Assembly (NCBI GenBank): GCA_964432465.1
Contig: CAYSNI010000070.1
Coordinates: 1-17,384 of the forward strand
Length of the DNA: 17,384 bases
Direction: 5' to 3'
Source: JAHFLQ01 sp964432465
Lineage (GTDB): Bacteria; Patescibacteriota; Minisyncoccia; UBA6257; WO2-44-18
Position numbers and translations under genes: made by a program. This document shows positions 6,986 to 12,837 of this stretch, piece by piece. The notes under the pieces were generated by a model. The model did not search any database, was not told the DNA's origin, and worked only from the letters and a program-made list of their open reading frames with translations. Every line of letters begins with the position of its first letter. The first letter of the stretch is position 1.

Positions 6986-7996
6986 TTAACCGCTAATCGC
7001 CGGCATAGCTTCATAAATAATTTTAGAAATATCTTGAATAATCTGGCTGGAAATATTCGCATTACGACTCTTGGTCATGATGCATAACAAGTACGGATGA
7101 CCGGGATAATAGATTATTCCACAATCGTGCAACTCAACCCCAACTAATCTATCGTCAGCATACACTCCCCGCTCTCCATATTTGTGAGCCGCCTTAATAC
7201 CCTTAGGAATTCCCGCGACTAAACCATCATCGAATTTTGCCTGACTTAACAAGCCCAGTGCCGCTTCTGAAGAATCTCGTTCAAGAAAGGTGGCATTATA
7301 AAGTCTTCGGAAAAAAGAAGCATACAGCTTGGCCGAGATACCGTAACTCTCCGAATCCGGCAAAGGAATGCCGATGTCGCTGAACACCTCGTATAAATAT
7401 GAGGGCGAAATGTTACTTATTAACAAATCTTTGGCAACATTATCAGAAGACACGATCATCGCTTCCATCAAATCTTCCACGCTATATTCAGTATCCTTAA
7501 CTAAGACCGATTTAAGAGAATTCGGTAGCTCGGCGCCGTTAAATAAGCTACCGTCATAAAAAATTCTGTTTCTCAGAATGCCCGGAGCCGATTCCGCTTT
7601 TTTAAAATAGGCGATCATGATCGGAACTTTTAAAAGACTGCCCGGGTTAAACATCTTGTCCTCATCAATACCGATCCAGTGCCCATTATCCAAATATCGG
7701 TAATAAACACTCACAGAAAGATTCCTTTGCAAAATTAACTGATCTTTAATATATTTATCAATCTTATCGCGAAGATTATCAAGCTCCGGAAAATTTTGCT
7801 GATTGGAAAAATCAAAACCAACTAGTGGCTTAATGAAAGCATAGGAAGACACGGGCGCGCGTAATATTTTCAAATCAGAATTAGACACTGAATCGCTGTT
7901 GCTAGATAGCCAGAATCCGATAATTAATCCAGCGCCAAAAATAACTGCCCCCAGCAGGACGCGAATAAGATTTCTTTGTTGCCATAACTTAGACAT
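6986..7996 (-). CDS. Class A beta-lactamase-like serine hydrolase, membrane-anchored
   Basis: A 336-aa protein with a single N-terminal membrane helix (about 11-31), so the domain probably faces outward. Class A active-site motifs are present: SxxK as PGSLLK (nucleophile S120, K123), SDN at 184-186 and KYG at 272-274 in place of KTG. A conserved Glu matching E166 of the omega loop is not obvious. Family members include true beta-lactamases, penicillin-binding-like peptidases and hydrolases of unknown substrate. With an anchored rather than secreted form and KYG instead of KTG, cell-wall peptide or ester hydrolysis seems at least as likely as antibiotic resistance. No ribosome site is seen; TAGAAT lies 6 nt before the ATG (8003-8008), suggesting a leaderless mRNA. 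Confidence 0.85.
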   Translation of the reverse strand: MSKLWQQRNLIRVLLGAVIFGAGLIIGFWLSSNSDSVSNSDLKILRAPVSSYAFIKPLVGFDFSNQQNFPELDNLRDKIDKYIKDQLILQRNLSVSVYYRYLDNGHWIGIDEDKMFNPGSLLKVPIMIAYFKKAESAPGILRNRIFYDGSLFNGAELPNSLKSVLVKDTEYSVEDLMEAMIVSSDNVAKDLLISNISPSYLYEVFSDIGIPLPDSESYGISAKLYASFFRRLYNATFLERDSSEAALGLLSQAKFDDGLVAGIPKGIKAAHKYGERGVYADDRLVGVELHDCGIIYYPGHPYLLCIMTKSRNANISSQIIQDISKIIYEAMPAISG

Positions 7997-8021
7997 GTAA
8001 TCATTCTAGCCCGTTACCTTG

Positions 8022-8050
8022 AAAAATAAAAAGACCCGCGACGGCGGATC
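8022..8050 (-). terminator. Terminator of the methyltransferase gene at 8058-8780
   Basis: A 7-bp stem GATCCGC/GCGGGTC (one G-T pair, loop CGTC) followed on the minus strand by TTTTTATTTTT. It lies directly after the methyltransferase stop and before the TAGAAT of the beta-lactamase-like gene. Confidence 0.8.
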
Positions 8051-8057
8051 TATTGTT

Positions 8058-8780
8058 TTATATTTTTGTCGAAATTACCAAGCGCGCCGCTGAAAGCTTG
8101 CCATCAATCTTCAATGGAACTACCTCCACGCTCCACTGATGCTTAGGGAATAAGGTCAAAACTTCCGGCAAAAGAAAATTGAGATAATACATAATAAAAG
8201 TCGGACGAATCAGAAAATTTCGCATTCGCATTATCCAATCAAATCCGCACATCAGCCAGAAAGCCGGCGCGCGCCAATTAGCCTCGGCGGTAACAAACGC
8301 GAATTTTCCACCCGCACGAAGAGCAGTATGAATCATGTCCACGAAAGATTTTTGCCGGTGGCTCTCGATATGACCGAGCGCACCGAAGCACGTTACCAGA
8401 TCAAACTCATTTTTATACGAAAGATTAAAGATGTCTTCTCGTACCAATTCAATATCGGGGCCAGCCGACCAAAGACAGTCAAATTTTTTCCTGGCCTCTG
8501 CAAGCATCGGCTCGCTCCAGTCAACGCCCACAATCCTGTTACGAACAAATGGCAACATCACCTCAATCCCCGCGCCGGTGCCCGTACAAAGATCGAGCAT
8601 GTCGTCATAGCGATAGACTCTCTGGAGATTCCGAGCTACGGGCTCTAGAATCTTACTGGGCGTAAGAAAGGGCGTTTGATCAAATTTTGGGGCAAGAAGA
8701 TCATATCCTTTTTGTGTCGAAGAAAGTCCCTGCTTAATTAGCTCTAATAGTGTTGGCCCGCCCGATTTAAATCCAAACAT
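8058..8780 (-). CDS. Class I SAM-dependent methyltransferase
   Basis: A 240-aa Rossmann-fold methyltransferase. Motif I is DLCTGTGAG (63-71). The ribose-binding Asp is D87 in VGVDWSEPML. An acidic adenine-site segment reads LVREDIFNL, motif IV is FDLVTCFGALGHI and motif V is LRAGGKFAFVTAEA. The C-terminal third contains a hydrophobic aromatic stretch (PAFWLMCGFDWIMRMRN and beyond) that could touch membrane or a lipid substrate. The acceptor is unknown. A modest ribosome site AGGAAG precedes the ATG by 4 nt. It is unrelated in detail to the methyltransferase at 9593-10381. Confidence 0.85.
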   Translation of the reverse strand: MFGFKSGGPTLLELIKQGLSSTQKGYDLLAPKFDQTPFLTPSKILEPVARNLQRVYRYDDMLDLCTGTGAGIEVMLPFVRNRIVGVDWSEPMLAEARKKFDCLWSAGPDIELVREDIFNLSYKNEFDLVTCFGALGHIESHRQKSFVDMIHTALRAGGKFAFVTAEANWRAPAFWLMCGFDWIMRMRNFLIRPTFIMYYLNFLLPEVLTLFPKHQWSVEVVPLKIDGKLSAARLVISTKI

Positions 8781-8860
8781 GAATCTTCCTATCTCAAAAA
8801 ACTGGAAATACTATAGCTCATTATTTATTTTTACGCTATCTGTAAATAATCTGTAACGAT

Positions 8861-8888
8861 TTGATTTTTTGCTAAAAAACGCTATATT
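8861..8888 (+). promoter_or_regulatory. Promoter of tRNA-Trp
   Basis: TTGATT (8861-8866), a 16-bp spacer and TATATT (8883-8888). The predicted start near 8895 is about 8 nt before the mature tRNA 5' end. Confidence 0.7.
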
Positions 8889-8902
8889 TTGATTAGTTAT
8901 AT

Positions 8903-8973
8903 GGGGGCATAGTTCAGTGGTAGAACGCTTCTCTCCAAAAGAAGATACCAGGGTTCGATTCCTTGTGCCCCCG
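8903..8973 (+). tRNA. tRNA-Trp(CCA)
   Basis: Acceptor GGGGGCA/TGCCCCC, D-stem GTTC/GAAC, anticodon stem CTTCT/AGAAG with loop CTCCAAA (anticodon CCA), T-arm CAGGG/CCTTG with loop TTCGATT. Discriminator G. CCA is not encoded. The repeat cluster begins 2 nt after the discriminator base. It is the only RNA gene here on the + strand. Confidence 0.95.
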
Positions 8974-8974
8974 C

Positions 8975-9272
8975 CTTCGGTCGCAGAAGCGACCTTCGGA
9001 CTCTTGCGCCAAAGCTTCAGCGTCGGAGCACGGGCGAAGCCCGCTCAGAGGTTGCGAAGGCGACTTCGGTCGCAGAAGCGACCTTCGGACTCTTGCGCCA
9101 AAGCTTCAGCGTCGGAGCACGGGCGAAGCCCGCTTAGAAGGTTGCGAAGGCGACATTCGCTCGCCGAAGCTAAAGCTTCATTGAGCTTCGGACTCTTGCG
9201 CCAAAGCTTCAGCGTCGGAGCACGGGCAATGCCCGCTAAGCTGAGCGAAGGCGGGCTTCGCTCCACCTTCGC
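8975..9272. repeat. GC-rich repeat cluster, three units, between tRNA-Trp and the GIY-YIG gene
   Basis: Units run 8975-9063, 9064-9153 and 9154-9272. All share an identical 41-nt core (8995-9035, 9084-9124, 9187-9227). Units 1 and 2 are nearly identical throughout and each opens with a hairpin GGTCGC-AGAA-GCGACC. Unit 3 has a different left part with an inverted repeat CCGAAGCT/AGCTTCGG, and a right part rich in GCGAAG and CTTCGC palindromes. A fourth copy lies at 12033-12141. Frames across it give only low-complexity Ala/Arg/Ser translations. The sequence is much more GC-rich than its surroundings. Confidence 0.95.
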
Positions 9273-9283
9273 AAAATTTTAAT

Positions 9284-9502
9284 ATGCACTACGTCTATAT
9301 CTTAAAATGTTCCGATAACGAAACTTATAGTGGCTGCACAGAAAACATTGACGAAAGATTAAGGCGTCATAACAAAGGCTATGTTCCGGCAACTGCGAGT
9401 AGGTTGCCAGTAGAATTAAATTGTTATTTCGCTTTCCAAAATAAATACACCGCTTACAATTTTGAAAAATATCTCAAATCAGGTTCGGGTAGAGCTTTTT
9501 AA
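9284..9502 (+). CDS. Small GIY-YIG domain nuclease (UPF0213/YhbQ type)
   Basis: A 72-aa protein made of one GIY-YIG domain: YVY (3-5) for GIY, TYSG (14-17) for YIG, Arg in RLRRHN (25-30) and the metal-binding Glu in FEKYLKSGSGR (E61). Family members of 80-100 aa usually continue a few residues past GSGRAF, so this one is at the short end. Such domains cleave DNA using one metal ion; the role of this stand-alone subfamily is poorly known. No ribosome site is seen; a weak CAAAAT lies 6 nt before the ATG. It follows the repeat cluster directly, which suggests a link between gene and repeats. Confidence 0.87.
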   Translation: MHYVYILKCSDNETYSGCTENIDERLRRHNKGYVPATASRLPVELNCYFAFQNKYTAYNFEKYLKSGSGRAF

Positions 9503-9514
9503 ATAGTGTTCTTC

Positions 9515-9544
9515 CATTCCAATGTTCTTAAGAACATTGGAATG
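9515..9544. repeat. 30-bp perfect palindrome
   Basis: The arms CATTCCAATGTTCTT/AAGAACATTGGAATG are fully complementary with no loop, 12 nt after the GIY-YIG stop and about 50 nt before the methyltransferase start. There is no T-tract right after it. It could be a factor-independent pause or terminator, an operator for a dimeric regulator, or a site tied to the GIY-YIG element. Confidence 0.85.
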
Positions 9545-9592
9545 AACCGGATGATGATTTTTATTGCCATGTTTTTCTGTTAGAATTCGTGT

Positions 9593-10381
9593 ATGGAATG
9601 GTGGCAAACGTTATTTGACGCGAAATACTACAAAACCTATATAGACATTACCGGCCCGGAATCTACCAAACGGCAGGTTGATTTTCTAATAAAAAACCTC
9701 AGGCCCTCAAAAAAAGACACAATTCTTGATCTTGCGTGCGGGGCGGGCCGGCACTCTCTTGAGTTTGCAAAAAAGGGGTTCGGTGTAGTCGGACTGGATT
9801 ATTCTATCTACCTCTTAAATGTGGCGAAAAAGGCGGCAAAGAAAGAGCGTCTTAAAAATATAAAATTCGTCCGTGGCGATATGCGGGATTTGCAATTCAA
9901 AAAAGAGTTTGATATCGCGCTAAGCCTTTTTACTTCGTTCGGTTATTTCTATGACGAAGCCGATCATGTGAAAGTGCTCCACGGCATCCATGCCGCGCTC
10001 AAAAATAAAGGCGTATTTTTTCTGGATATAAAAAACCCGGTACACGCAATACAGACGATTAAGGAACGGGGTGCGATAGATAAAAAAACAGGATTTTTAA
10101 AACAGGCGACGACTAACAGACTCTCCAACGGCCTTCTGGTGAAGGGGGAGGATTGGTATGACCCCGATAATAGCCGCTGGATAAGCCGCATCAGTTGGCG
10201 CGAGGGCGGCAAACAAAATGCCTATGTTTCCAGCGTGCGGCTTTTCACTAAGGAAGAAATTACAAAAATGCTAAAGGCGGCGGGTTTTGTGCCGAAGAAG
10301 TTCTGGGGCGGTTATTCTGGGAATGCATTTAACGCGAAGGGCTCACCGAGAATTTTAGTACGTGCAATAAAAAACCCGTAA
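9593..10381 (+). CDS. Class I SAM-dependent methyltransferase
   Basis: A 262-aa methyltransferase. Motif I is ILDLACGAGRHSLEF (44-58), the acidic ribose contact is in VVGLDYS (D69), the next acidic segment is FVRGDMRDL, motif IV is FDIALSLFTSFGYF, and the FFLDIKNP strand follows. The C-terminal part has a beta-rich insert (WYDPDNSRWISRISW) and the usual FTKEEITKMLKAAGF end, as in small-molecule methyltransferases of the Methyltransf_25/11 type. The acceptor is unknown. There is no ribosome site; TAGAAT (9581-9586) lies 6 nt before the ATG, so a leaderless transcript is likely. Its stop overlaps the terminator of the convergent gene. Confidence 0.87.
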   Translation: MEWWQTLFDAKYYKTYIDITGPESTKRQVDFLIKNLRPSKKDTILDLACGAGRHSLEFAKKGFGVVGLDYSIYLLNVAKKAAKKERLKNIKFVRGDMRDLQFKKEFDIALSLFTSFGYFYDEADHVKVLHGIHAALKNKGVFFLDIKNPVHAIQTIKERGAIDKKTGFLKQATTNRLSNGLLVKGEDWYDPDNSRWISRISWREGGKQNAYVSSVRLFTKEEITKMLKAAGFVPKKFWGGYSGNAFNAKGSPRILVRAIKNP

Positions 10382-10399
10382 ACTTTTGATTTACGGGTT
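10369..10399 (-). terminator. Terminator of the GRDP-like gene
   Basis: The stem AACCCGTAAA/TTTACGGGTT (10373-10382, 10390-10399) with a 7-nt loop gives six T on the minus strand from A residues 10369-10374. On the + strand there is no T-tract, so it mainly serves the minus gene. Confidence 0.82.
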
Positions 10400-10405
10400 G
10401 GTGGT

Positions 10406-10861
10406 TTAGTCGTAGCCACAGCCCCAGCAGAGCATTTCGCCGGCGGTCCAGAAACCGTCTTCGGGAAGCCCGAAGTAGTCGCGATAGATGCGCTTGGTGT
10501 GGCGGCGATACTCCGCCCACTGTCTTTTGTCCTTTGGTAGGACGGGGAGATGATCGATCGCGATGCCAATCGTTGCCTTGCAGAACTCCCTATATCCCTT
10601 CGTATCCATCAGGAACGCATGCCAGAGCTTGTCGGCGCGTTCACTGATGACGTGGGGCTTGCCTGGATCGACGACGAAGAGGACGAAGAAGCGTTTCAGC
10701 TCAAGTTCGAGCTGATCGAGCTTCGCCTGGTTCTTCGCATACGAGGGCTCCTCCCGGAGGAAGAGTTCGCGAACCTTGGAAAAATCGTACCCCTGGATCG
10801 CCGCAACCTTCCGTTGCTGGTCATTGTTGAGCCGGACCTGATCGAGTAAGCCGATATTCAC
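10406..10861 (-). CDS. Glycine-rich domain-containing protein-like (GRDP/DUF1399-type)
   Basis: A 151-aa protein whose middle matches the signature of the glycine-rich-domain-protein-like family: ADKLWHAFLMDTKGYREFC (76-94), then a DHLPVLP segment and a helical R-Y-FG region (118-131), followed by a Trp/Cys-rich tail CWGCGYD. In the family the pattern is D-x-x-W-H-x(4)-D-T-x-x-Y; the biochemical role is unknown, though bacterial and plant members exist. The start is GTG, set by AAGGAG 6 nt upstream (10868-10873) and a promoter at 10890-10918. The leader closely resembles that of the phosphoesterase gene. It is GC-richer than the NYN gene and lies in the repeat-bounded segment, so lateral gain is plausible. 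Confidence 0.72.
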   Translation of the reverse strand: MNIGLLDQVRLNNDQQRKVAAIQGYDFSKVRELFLREEPSYAKNQAKLDQLELELKRFFVLFVVDPGKPHVISERADKLWHAFLMDTKGYREFCKATIGIAIDHLPVLPKDKRQWAEYRRHTKRIYRDYFGLPEDGFWTAGEMLCWGCGYD

Positions 10862-10889
10862 GGCATTCTCCTTTCAAAAGACCACCATT

Positions 10890-10918
10890 AGACTAGCAAG
10901 AGCGGAAATATAGGTCAA
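10890..10918 (-). promoter_or_regulatory. Promoter of the GRDP-like gene
   Basis: TTGACC (10913-10918), a 17-bp spacer and TAGTCT (10890-10895) on the minus strand, with a leader of about 22 nt. The -35 overlaps the stop codon of the hicB relic. Confidence 0.65.
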
Positions 10919-11127
10919 ACCAAGCGGATAACTATCACCGCGACTTTTTCGCTAAGAACCCCCAGCAATCCGCTGGGCCCTCGCCCTCTAGCTGGAGAGA
11001 TAGATTCTCGCAGATTTTTTGCCAACTCATCAAGGGTTTTGCCTTGAGTTACAACGGGCAGGTCTACACATTCCGCCACAAAATACTTCTCTCCTTTGGA
11101 GATATGAACCTGAATGATCTTCTTCGT
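10915..11127 (-). pseudogene. hicB: Decayed HicB-type antitoxin gene
   Basis: Read from 11127 on the minus strand, the frame gives KKIIQVHISKGEKYFVAECV and then DLPVVTQGKTLDELAKNLRE, a clear HicB/UPF0150 N-terminal half. The expected ATG is ACG, an in-frame TAA lies two codons before it, and there is no ribosome site. After the ESI residues (about 10996-11003) the family-like sequence SLQLEGEGPAD continues in the +1 frame, so an indel has broken the gene. The original frame runs on through PARGRGPSG to TGA at 10915. No hicA toxin frame was recognised on either side. The rest of the 492-bp gap (10862-11353) holds a promoter, GAGACA motifs and nothing else I can name. Confidence 0.75.
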
Positions 11128-11190
11128 GCTTTAAATATGACAGATTCGACGGGTTCACTGCAGCAGGTTCGGCAGGAGTCGGTCAATTCA

Positions 11191-11268
11191 AAATGAGACA
11201 CGAGACAACGCCCCCTTCATAGTGTCCCATTTGTCTCATTTCCCGAATAAACACCCTAGACCGAGACA
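11191..11268. repeat. GAGACA/TGTCTC motif cluster with 10-bp inverted repeat
   Basis: AAATGAGACA (11191-11200) is complementary to TGTCTCATTT (11232-11241). More GAGACA copies occur at 11202-11207 and 11263-11268. A related GACCGAGACA lies beyond the NYN gene at 11952-11961, and the 8-mer GAGACACG occurs on both sides (11195-11202, 11956-11963). This may be a trace of transposon ends; no transposase is present. Confidence 0.5.
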
Positions 11269-11339
11269 TTTCAAACGGCCAGCTGGAATGACGCCCGAAA
11301 AAGGTTTACTGCGTACTTCCGTAGCCCTTGGCGAAGGAG

Positions 11340-11345
11340 TATAAT
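11340..11345 (+). promoter_or_regulatory. Perfect -10 element 8 nt before the NYN start codon
   Basis: TATAAT ends 8 nt before the ATG, placing the expected transcription start at or within 2 nt of the start codon. No clear -35 is seen 16-18 bp upstream. AAGGAG at 11334-11339 abuts TATAAT, too far from the ATG (14 nt) to be a normal ribosome site. Confidence 0.6.
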
Positions 11346-11353
11346 TTTTCGTA

Positions 11354-11866
11354 ATGGGAAAAGGGATTAAAAATTACGCTTTCATAGACAGCCAAAATCT
11401 GAATCTTGCCATTCAAGAGCAGGGCTGGAAACTCGACCTTATTCGTTTTAGAACGTATTTGAAAGAAAAGTATTCTGTTGTTAAGGCCTATGTCTTTATT
11501 GGTTATATGGAAGAACATAAGGATCTTTATAAATCCCTTCAAGAATATGGATATGTGATAATTTTCAGACCAACTCTAAAATATAAAGACGGCACAACAA
11601 AAGGAAATTGTGATGCAGAGTTGGTGCTGCAGGCAATGATCGATTATCCGGAATACGATAAGGCGGTTATAGTTTCTGGCGACGGAGATTTTTATTGTCT
11701 TGCCGATTATTTAGTCAAAAATGACAAGTTGGAATGCGTGTTAGTGCCAAACGAGAATAAATACTCGGCTTTGCTTAAAAAAGTTAATAAAAGTGATAAA
11801 AAATACCTTAATTTTATGAACGGACTTAGGCTTAAATTAGAGCTTAAAAAGAAAAAGGCCCCATAA
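11354..11866 (+). CDS. NYN-domain (LabA/PIN-like) ribonuclease
   Basis: A 170-aa protein of the NYN/LabA branch of the PIN superfamily, expected to be a metal-dependent RNase. The acidic residues are in place: D12 in FIDSQNL, D87 in KGNCDAELVLQAM, and D110/D112 in VSGDGDFYCLADYL. The basic, low-complexity C-terminus (LRLKLELKKKKAP) could bind RNA. It is AT-rich, with its own -10 element next to the start and its own terminator, so it is a single-gene unit. It lies in the repeat-bounded segment together with a GIY-YIG nuclease and a dead hicB. No adjacent antitoxin frame is visible, so a toxin role is not supported. RNA processing or defence are alternatives. Confidence 0.88.
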   Translation: MGKGIKNYAFIDSQNLNLAIQEQGWKLDLIRFRTYLKEKYSVVKAYVFIGYMEEHKDLYKSLQEYGYVIIFRPTLKYKDGTTKGNCDAELVLQAMIDYPEYDKAVIVSGDGDFYCLADYLVKNDKLECVLVPNENKYSALLKKVNKSDKKYLNFMNGLRLKLELKKKKAP

Positions 11867-11891
11867 GGACGAAACCTTATAGGGGCTTTTT
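11858..11891 (+). terminator. Terminator of the NYN gene
   Basis: The stem GCCCC-ATAAGG/CCTTAT-A-GGGGC (one bulged A) has a 6-nt loop and five T (11887-11891). The gene's TAA stop is inside the stem. Confidence 0.88.
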
Positions 11892-12005
11892 CGTGGTGAT
11901 CTTATTCGGAATATAGCACATTTTTTTATATAGAGTCAATAGTTATCCCCCGACCGAGACACGTTGGCGGGACAGCCCAAAAACTGCTAAAATTCCCTCT
12001 AAAGG

Positions 12006-12141
12006 GTCGGTTCTAGACCGACACTGCCCGCCCCTTCGGTCGGGCAGAAGCGACCTTCGGACTCTTGCACCAAAGCTTCAGCGTCGGAGCACGAGCGAAG
12101 CCCGCTAAGCTGAGCGAAGGCGGGCTTCGCTCCACCTTCGC
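12006..12141. repeat. Fourth copy of the GC-rich repeat, with adjacent hairpins
   Basis: 12056-12141 matches unit 3 of the first cluster (9187-9272) with four mismatches over 86 nt. The final 42 nt (12100-12141 against 9231-9272) are identical. 12033-12055 matches the opening of unit 1 apart from two inserted G. Two hairpins precede it: GTCGGT/ACCGAC (12006-12011, 12017-12022) and CTGCCCG/CGGGCAG (12024-12030, 12041-12047). Inside is a 13-bp inverted repeat GAGCGAAGCCCGC/GCGGGCTTCGCTC. It bounds the accessory segment on the right. The 345-bp gap 11867-12211 holds only this, terminators and AT-rich sequence. Confidence 0.92.
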
Positions 12142-12178
12142 CTCGCCGTAGCTTTACGTAAAGATAGACCGAGGGATT

Positions 12179-12220
12179 AAGCGTTAAAAAATACCCCCGG
12201 AGGGGTATTTTTTAACGCTT
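12179..12220. terminator. Long bidirectional terminator overlapping the rpmG stop
   Basis: A perfect 19-bp stem (12179-12197 with 12202-12220) with a CGGA tetraloop. Internal A6 and T6 runs supply a U-tract in either direction. The TAA of rpmG (12212-12214) is inside the right arm, so the hairpin ends rpmG transcription and insulates it from the + strand repeat region. Confidence 0.9.
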
Positions 12221-12382
12221 CGCTTCTTTATGCACTGTATGCTTGCGGCACCAATTGCAAAACTTTTTCAATTCAATTTTCCGCTCCACAAGTTTTTTAT
12301 TCTTGCGAGTATAGTAGTTAACCCGGTTACAAACCGAGCACTTAAGCTTGATTAGATTAATAGAATACTTGGACGTAGCCAT
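12212..12382 (-). CDS. rpmG: 50S ribosomal protein L33
   Basis: A 56-aa frame starting MATSKYSINLIKLKCSVCNR, then a YYTRKNKK segment and a second cysteine pair FCNWCRKH. This is the zinc-ribbon form of L33 (C+ type) with Cys-x2-Cys at 15-18 and 42-45. L33 sits near the E-site of the large subunit. The length is typical. No ribosome site is seen; GATAAT lies 7 nt before the ATG (12390-12395). The gene is downstream of the Tyr/Thr/Thr tRNA genes on the same strand, recalling the tRNA-tuf-rpmG-secE neighbourhood of many bacteria. Confidence 0.95.
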   Translation of the reverse strand: MATSKYSINLIKLKCSVCNRVNYYTRKNKKLVERKIELKKFCNWCRKHTVHKEAKR

Positions 12383-12518
12383 AATGGGAATTATCTTATC
12401 TTAATTATTGGAAAAAGGCAAATTGGAGCCGATGGGGAACAAGGGCCTCGCTTCTCTCGGCCTCGAACCCGCCGCCGCACCCCGACCCCCAATAGCCTCG
12501 AAAGAACTATTTGAATTT

Positions 12519-12594
12519 TGGAGCCAATGGTCGGAATCGAACCGACGACCTACTCCTTACCATGGAGTTGCTCTACCAGCTGAGCTACATTGGC
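12519..12594 (-). tRNA. tRNA-Thr(GGU), CCA encoded
   Basis: Acceptor GCCAATG/CATTGGC, D-stem GCTC/GAGC, anticodon stem ACTCC/GGAGT with loop ATGGTAA (anticodon GGT), T-arm GTCGG/CCGAC. Discriminator T, followed by a genomic CCA (12519-12521). It decodes ACC and ACU. The gap to rpmG (12383-12518) is GC-rich and shows no gene. Confidence 0.95.
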
Positions 12595-12650
12595 GATTTA
12601 GCAATGATAGCGGAAAATAAATATCTGGTCAAAAACCGGACACTCGATTG

Positions 12651-12722
12651 AGCCACCTCTCGGATTTGAACCGAGGACCTTCTCTTTACAAAAGAGTTGC
12701 TCTGCCGCTGAGCTAAGGTGGC
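12651..12722 (-). tRNA. tRNA-Thr(UGU)
   Basis: Acceptor GCCACCT/AGGTGGC, anticodon loop TTTGTAA (anticodon TGT), T-arm CTCGG/CCGAG with loop TTCAAAT. Discriminator T. CCA is not encoded. The anticodon stem opens with an A-A mismatch (ACTCT/AGAGA), otherwise normal. Confidence 0.94.
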
Positions 12723-12727
12723 AAATG

Positions 12728-12811
12728 TGGGCAGTGAGGGATTCGAACCCCCGAAGGCGTAAAGCCAACTGGTCTACAGCCAGTCCCTTTTGACCACTTA
12801 GGTAACTGCCC
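12728..12811 (-). tRNA. tRNA-Tyr(GUA)
   Basis: Acceptor GGGCAGT/ACTGCCC, anticodon stem ACTGG/CCAGT with loop CTGTAGA (anticodon GTA), and a long class II variable arm (GGCTTTACGCC region), as expected for bacterial tRNA-Tyr. Discriminator A. CCA is not encoded. It is first of the three-tRNA group and 5 nt from tRNA-Thr(UGU). Confidence 0.96.
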
Positions 12812-12837
12812 AATAGTAATCCACCAATAAAACAAGC

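Noticed and set aside
6986..7996. Calling this gene an antibiotic-resistance beta-lactamase
   Set aside because: The fold motifs are present, but KTG is KYG, the omega-loop Glu is not evident and the protein is membrane-anchored, so only a general serine hydrolase call is supported.
8975..9272. CRISPR array
   Set aside because: Three units of about 90-120 nt with repeats longer than the spacers, internal hairpins and no cas genes do not fit CRISPR.
8917..9282. Open frame of 121 aa running through tRNA-Trp and the repeat cluster
   Set aside because: It begins inside a tRNA gene and its translation is only the repeat read in frame (Ala/Arg/Ser-rich, with repeated blocks). It has no ribosome site. 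A similar frame lies on the other strand.
10550..10849. 99-aa frame opposite the GRDP-like gene
   Set aside because: Antisense shadow; the minus frame has promoter, strong ribosome site, terminator and a family signature.
11354..11866. NYN gene as toxin of a toxin-antitoxin pair with the hicB relic
   Set aside because: HicB pairs with HicA, not with NYN/PIN proteins, and the relic is on the other strand and broken. No VapB-like partner adjoins the NYN gene.
12383..12518. Possible tRNA remnant or small RNA in the GC-rich gap upstream of rpmG
   Set aside because: GGTTCGAG resembles a T-loop, but no acceptor or anticodon stem can be built around it.
12408..12620. 70-aa frame across tRNA-Thr(GGU)
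   Set aside because: It reads through a tRNA gene and has no family features.
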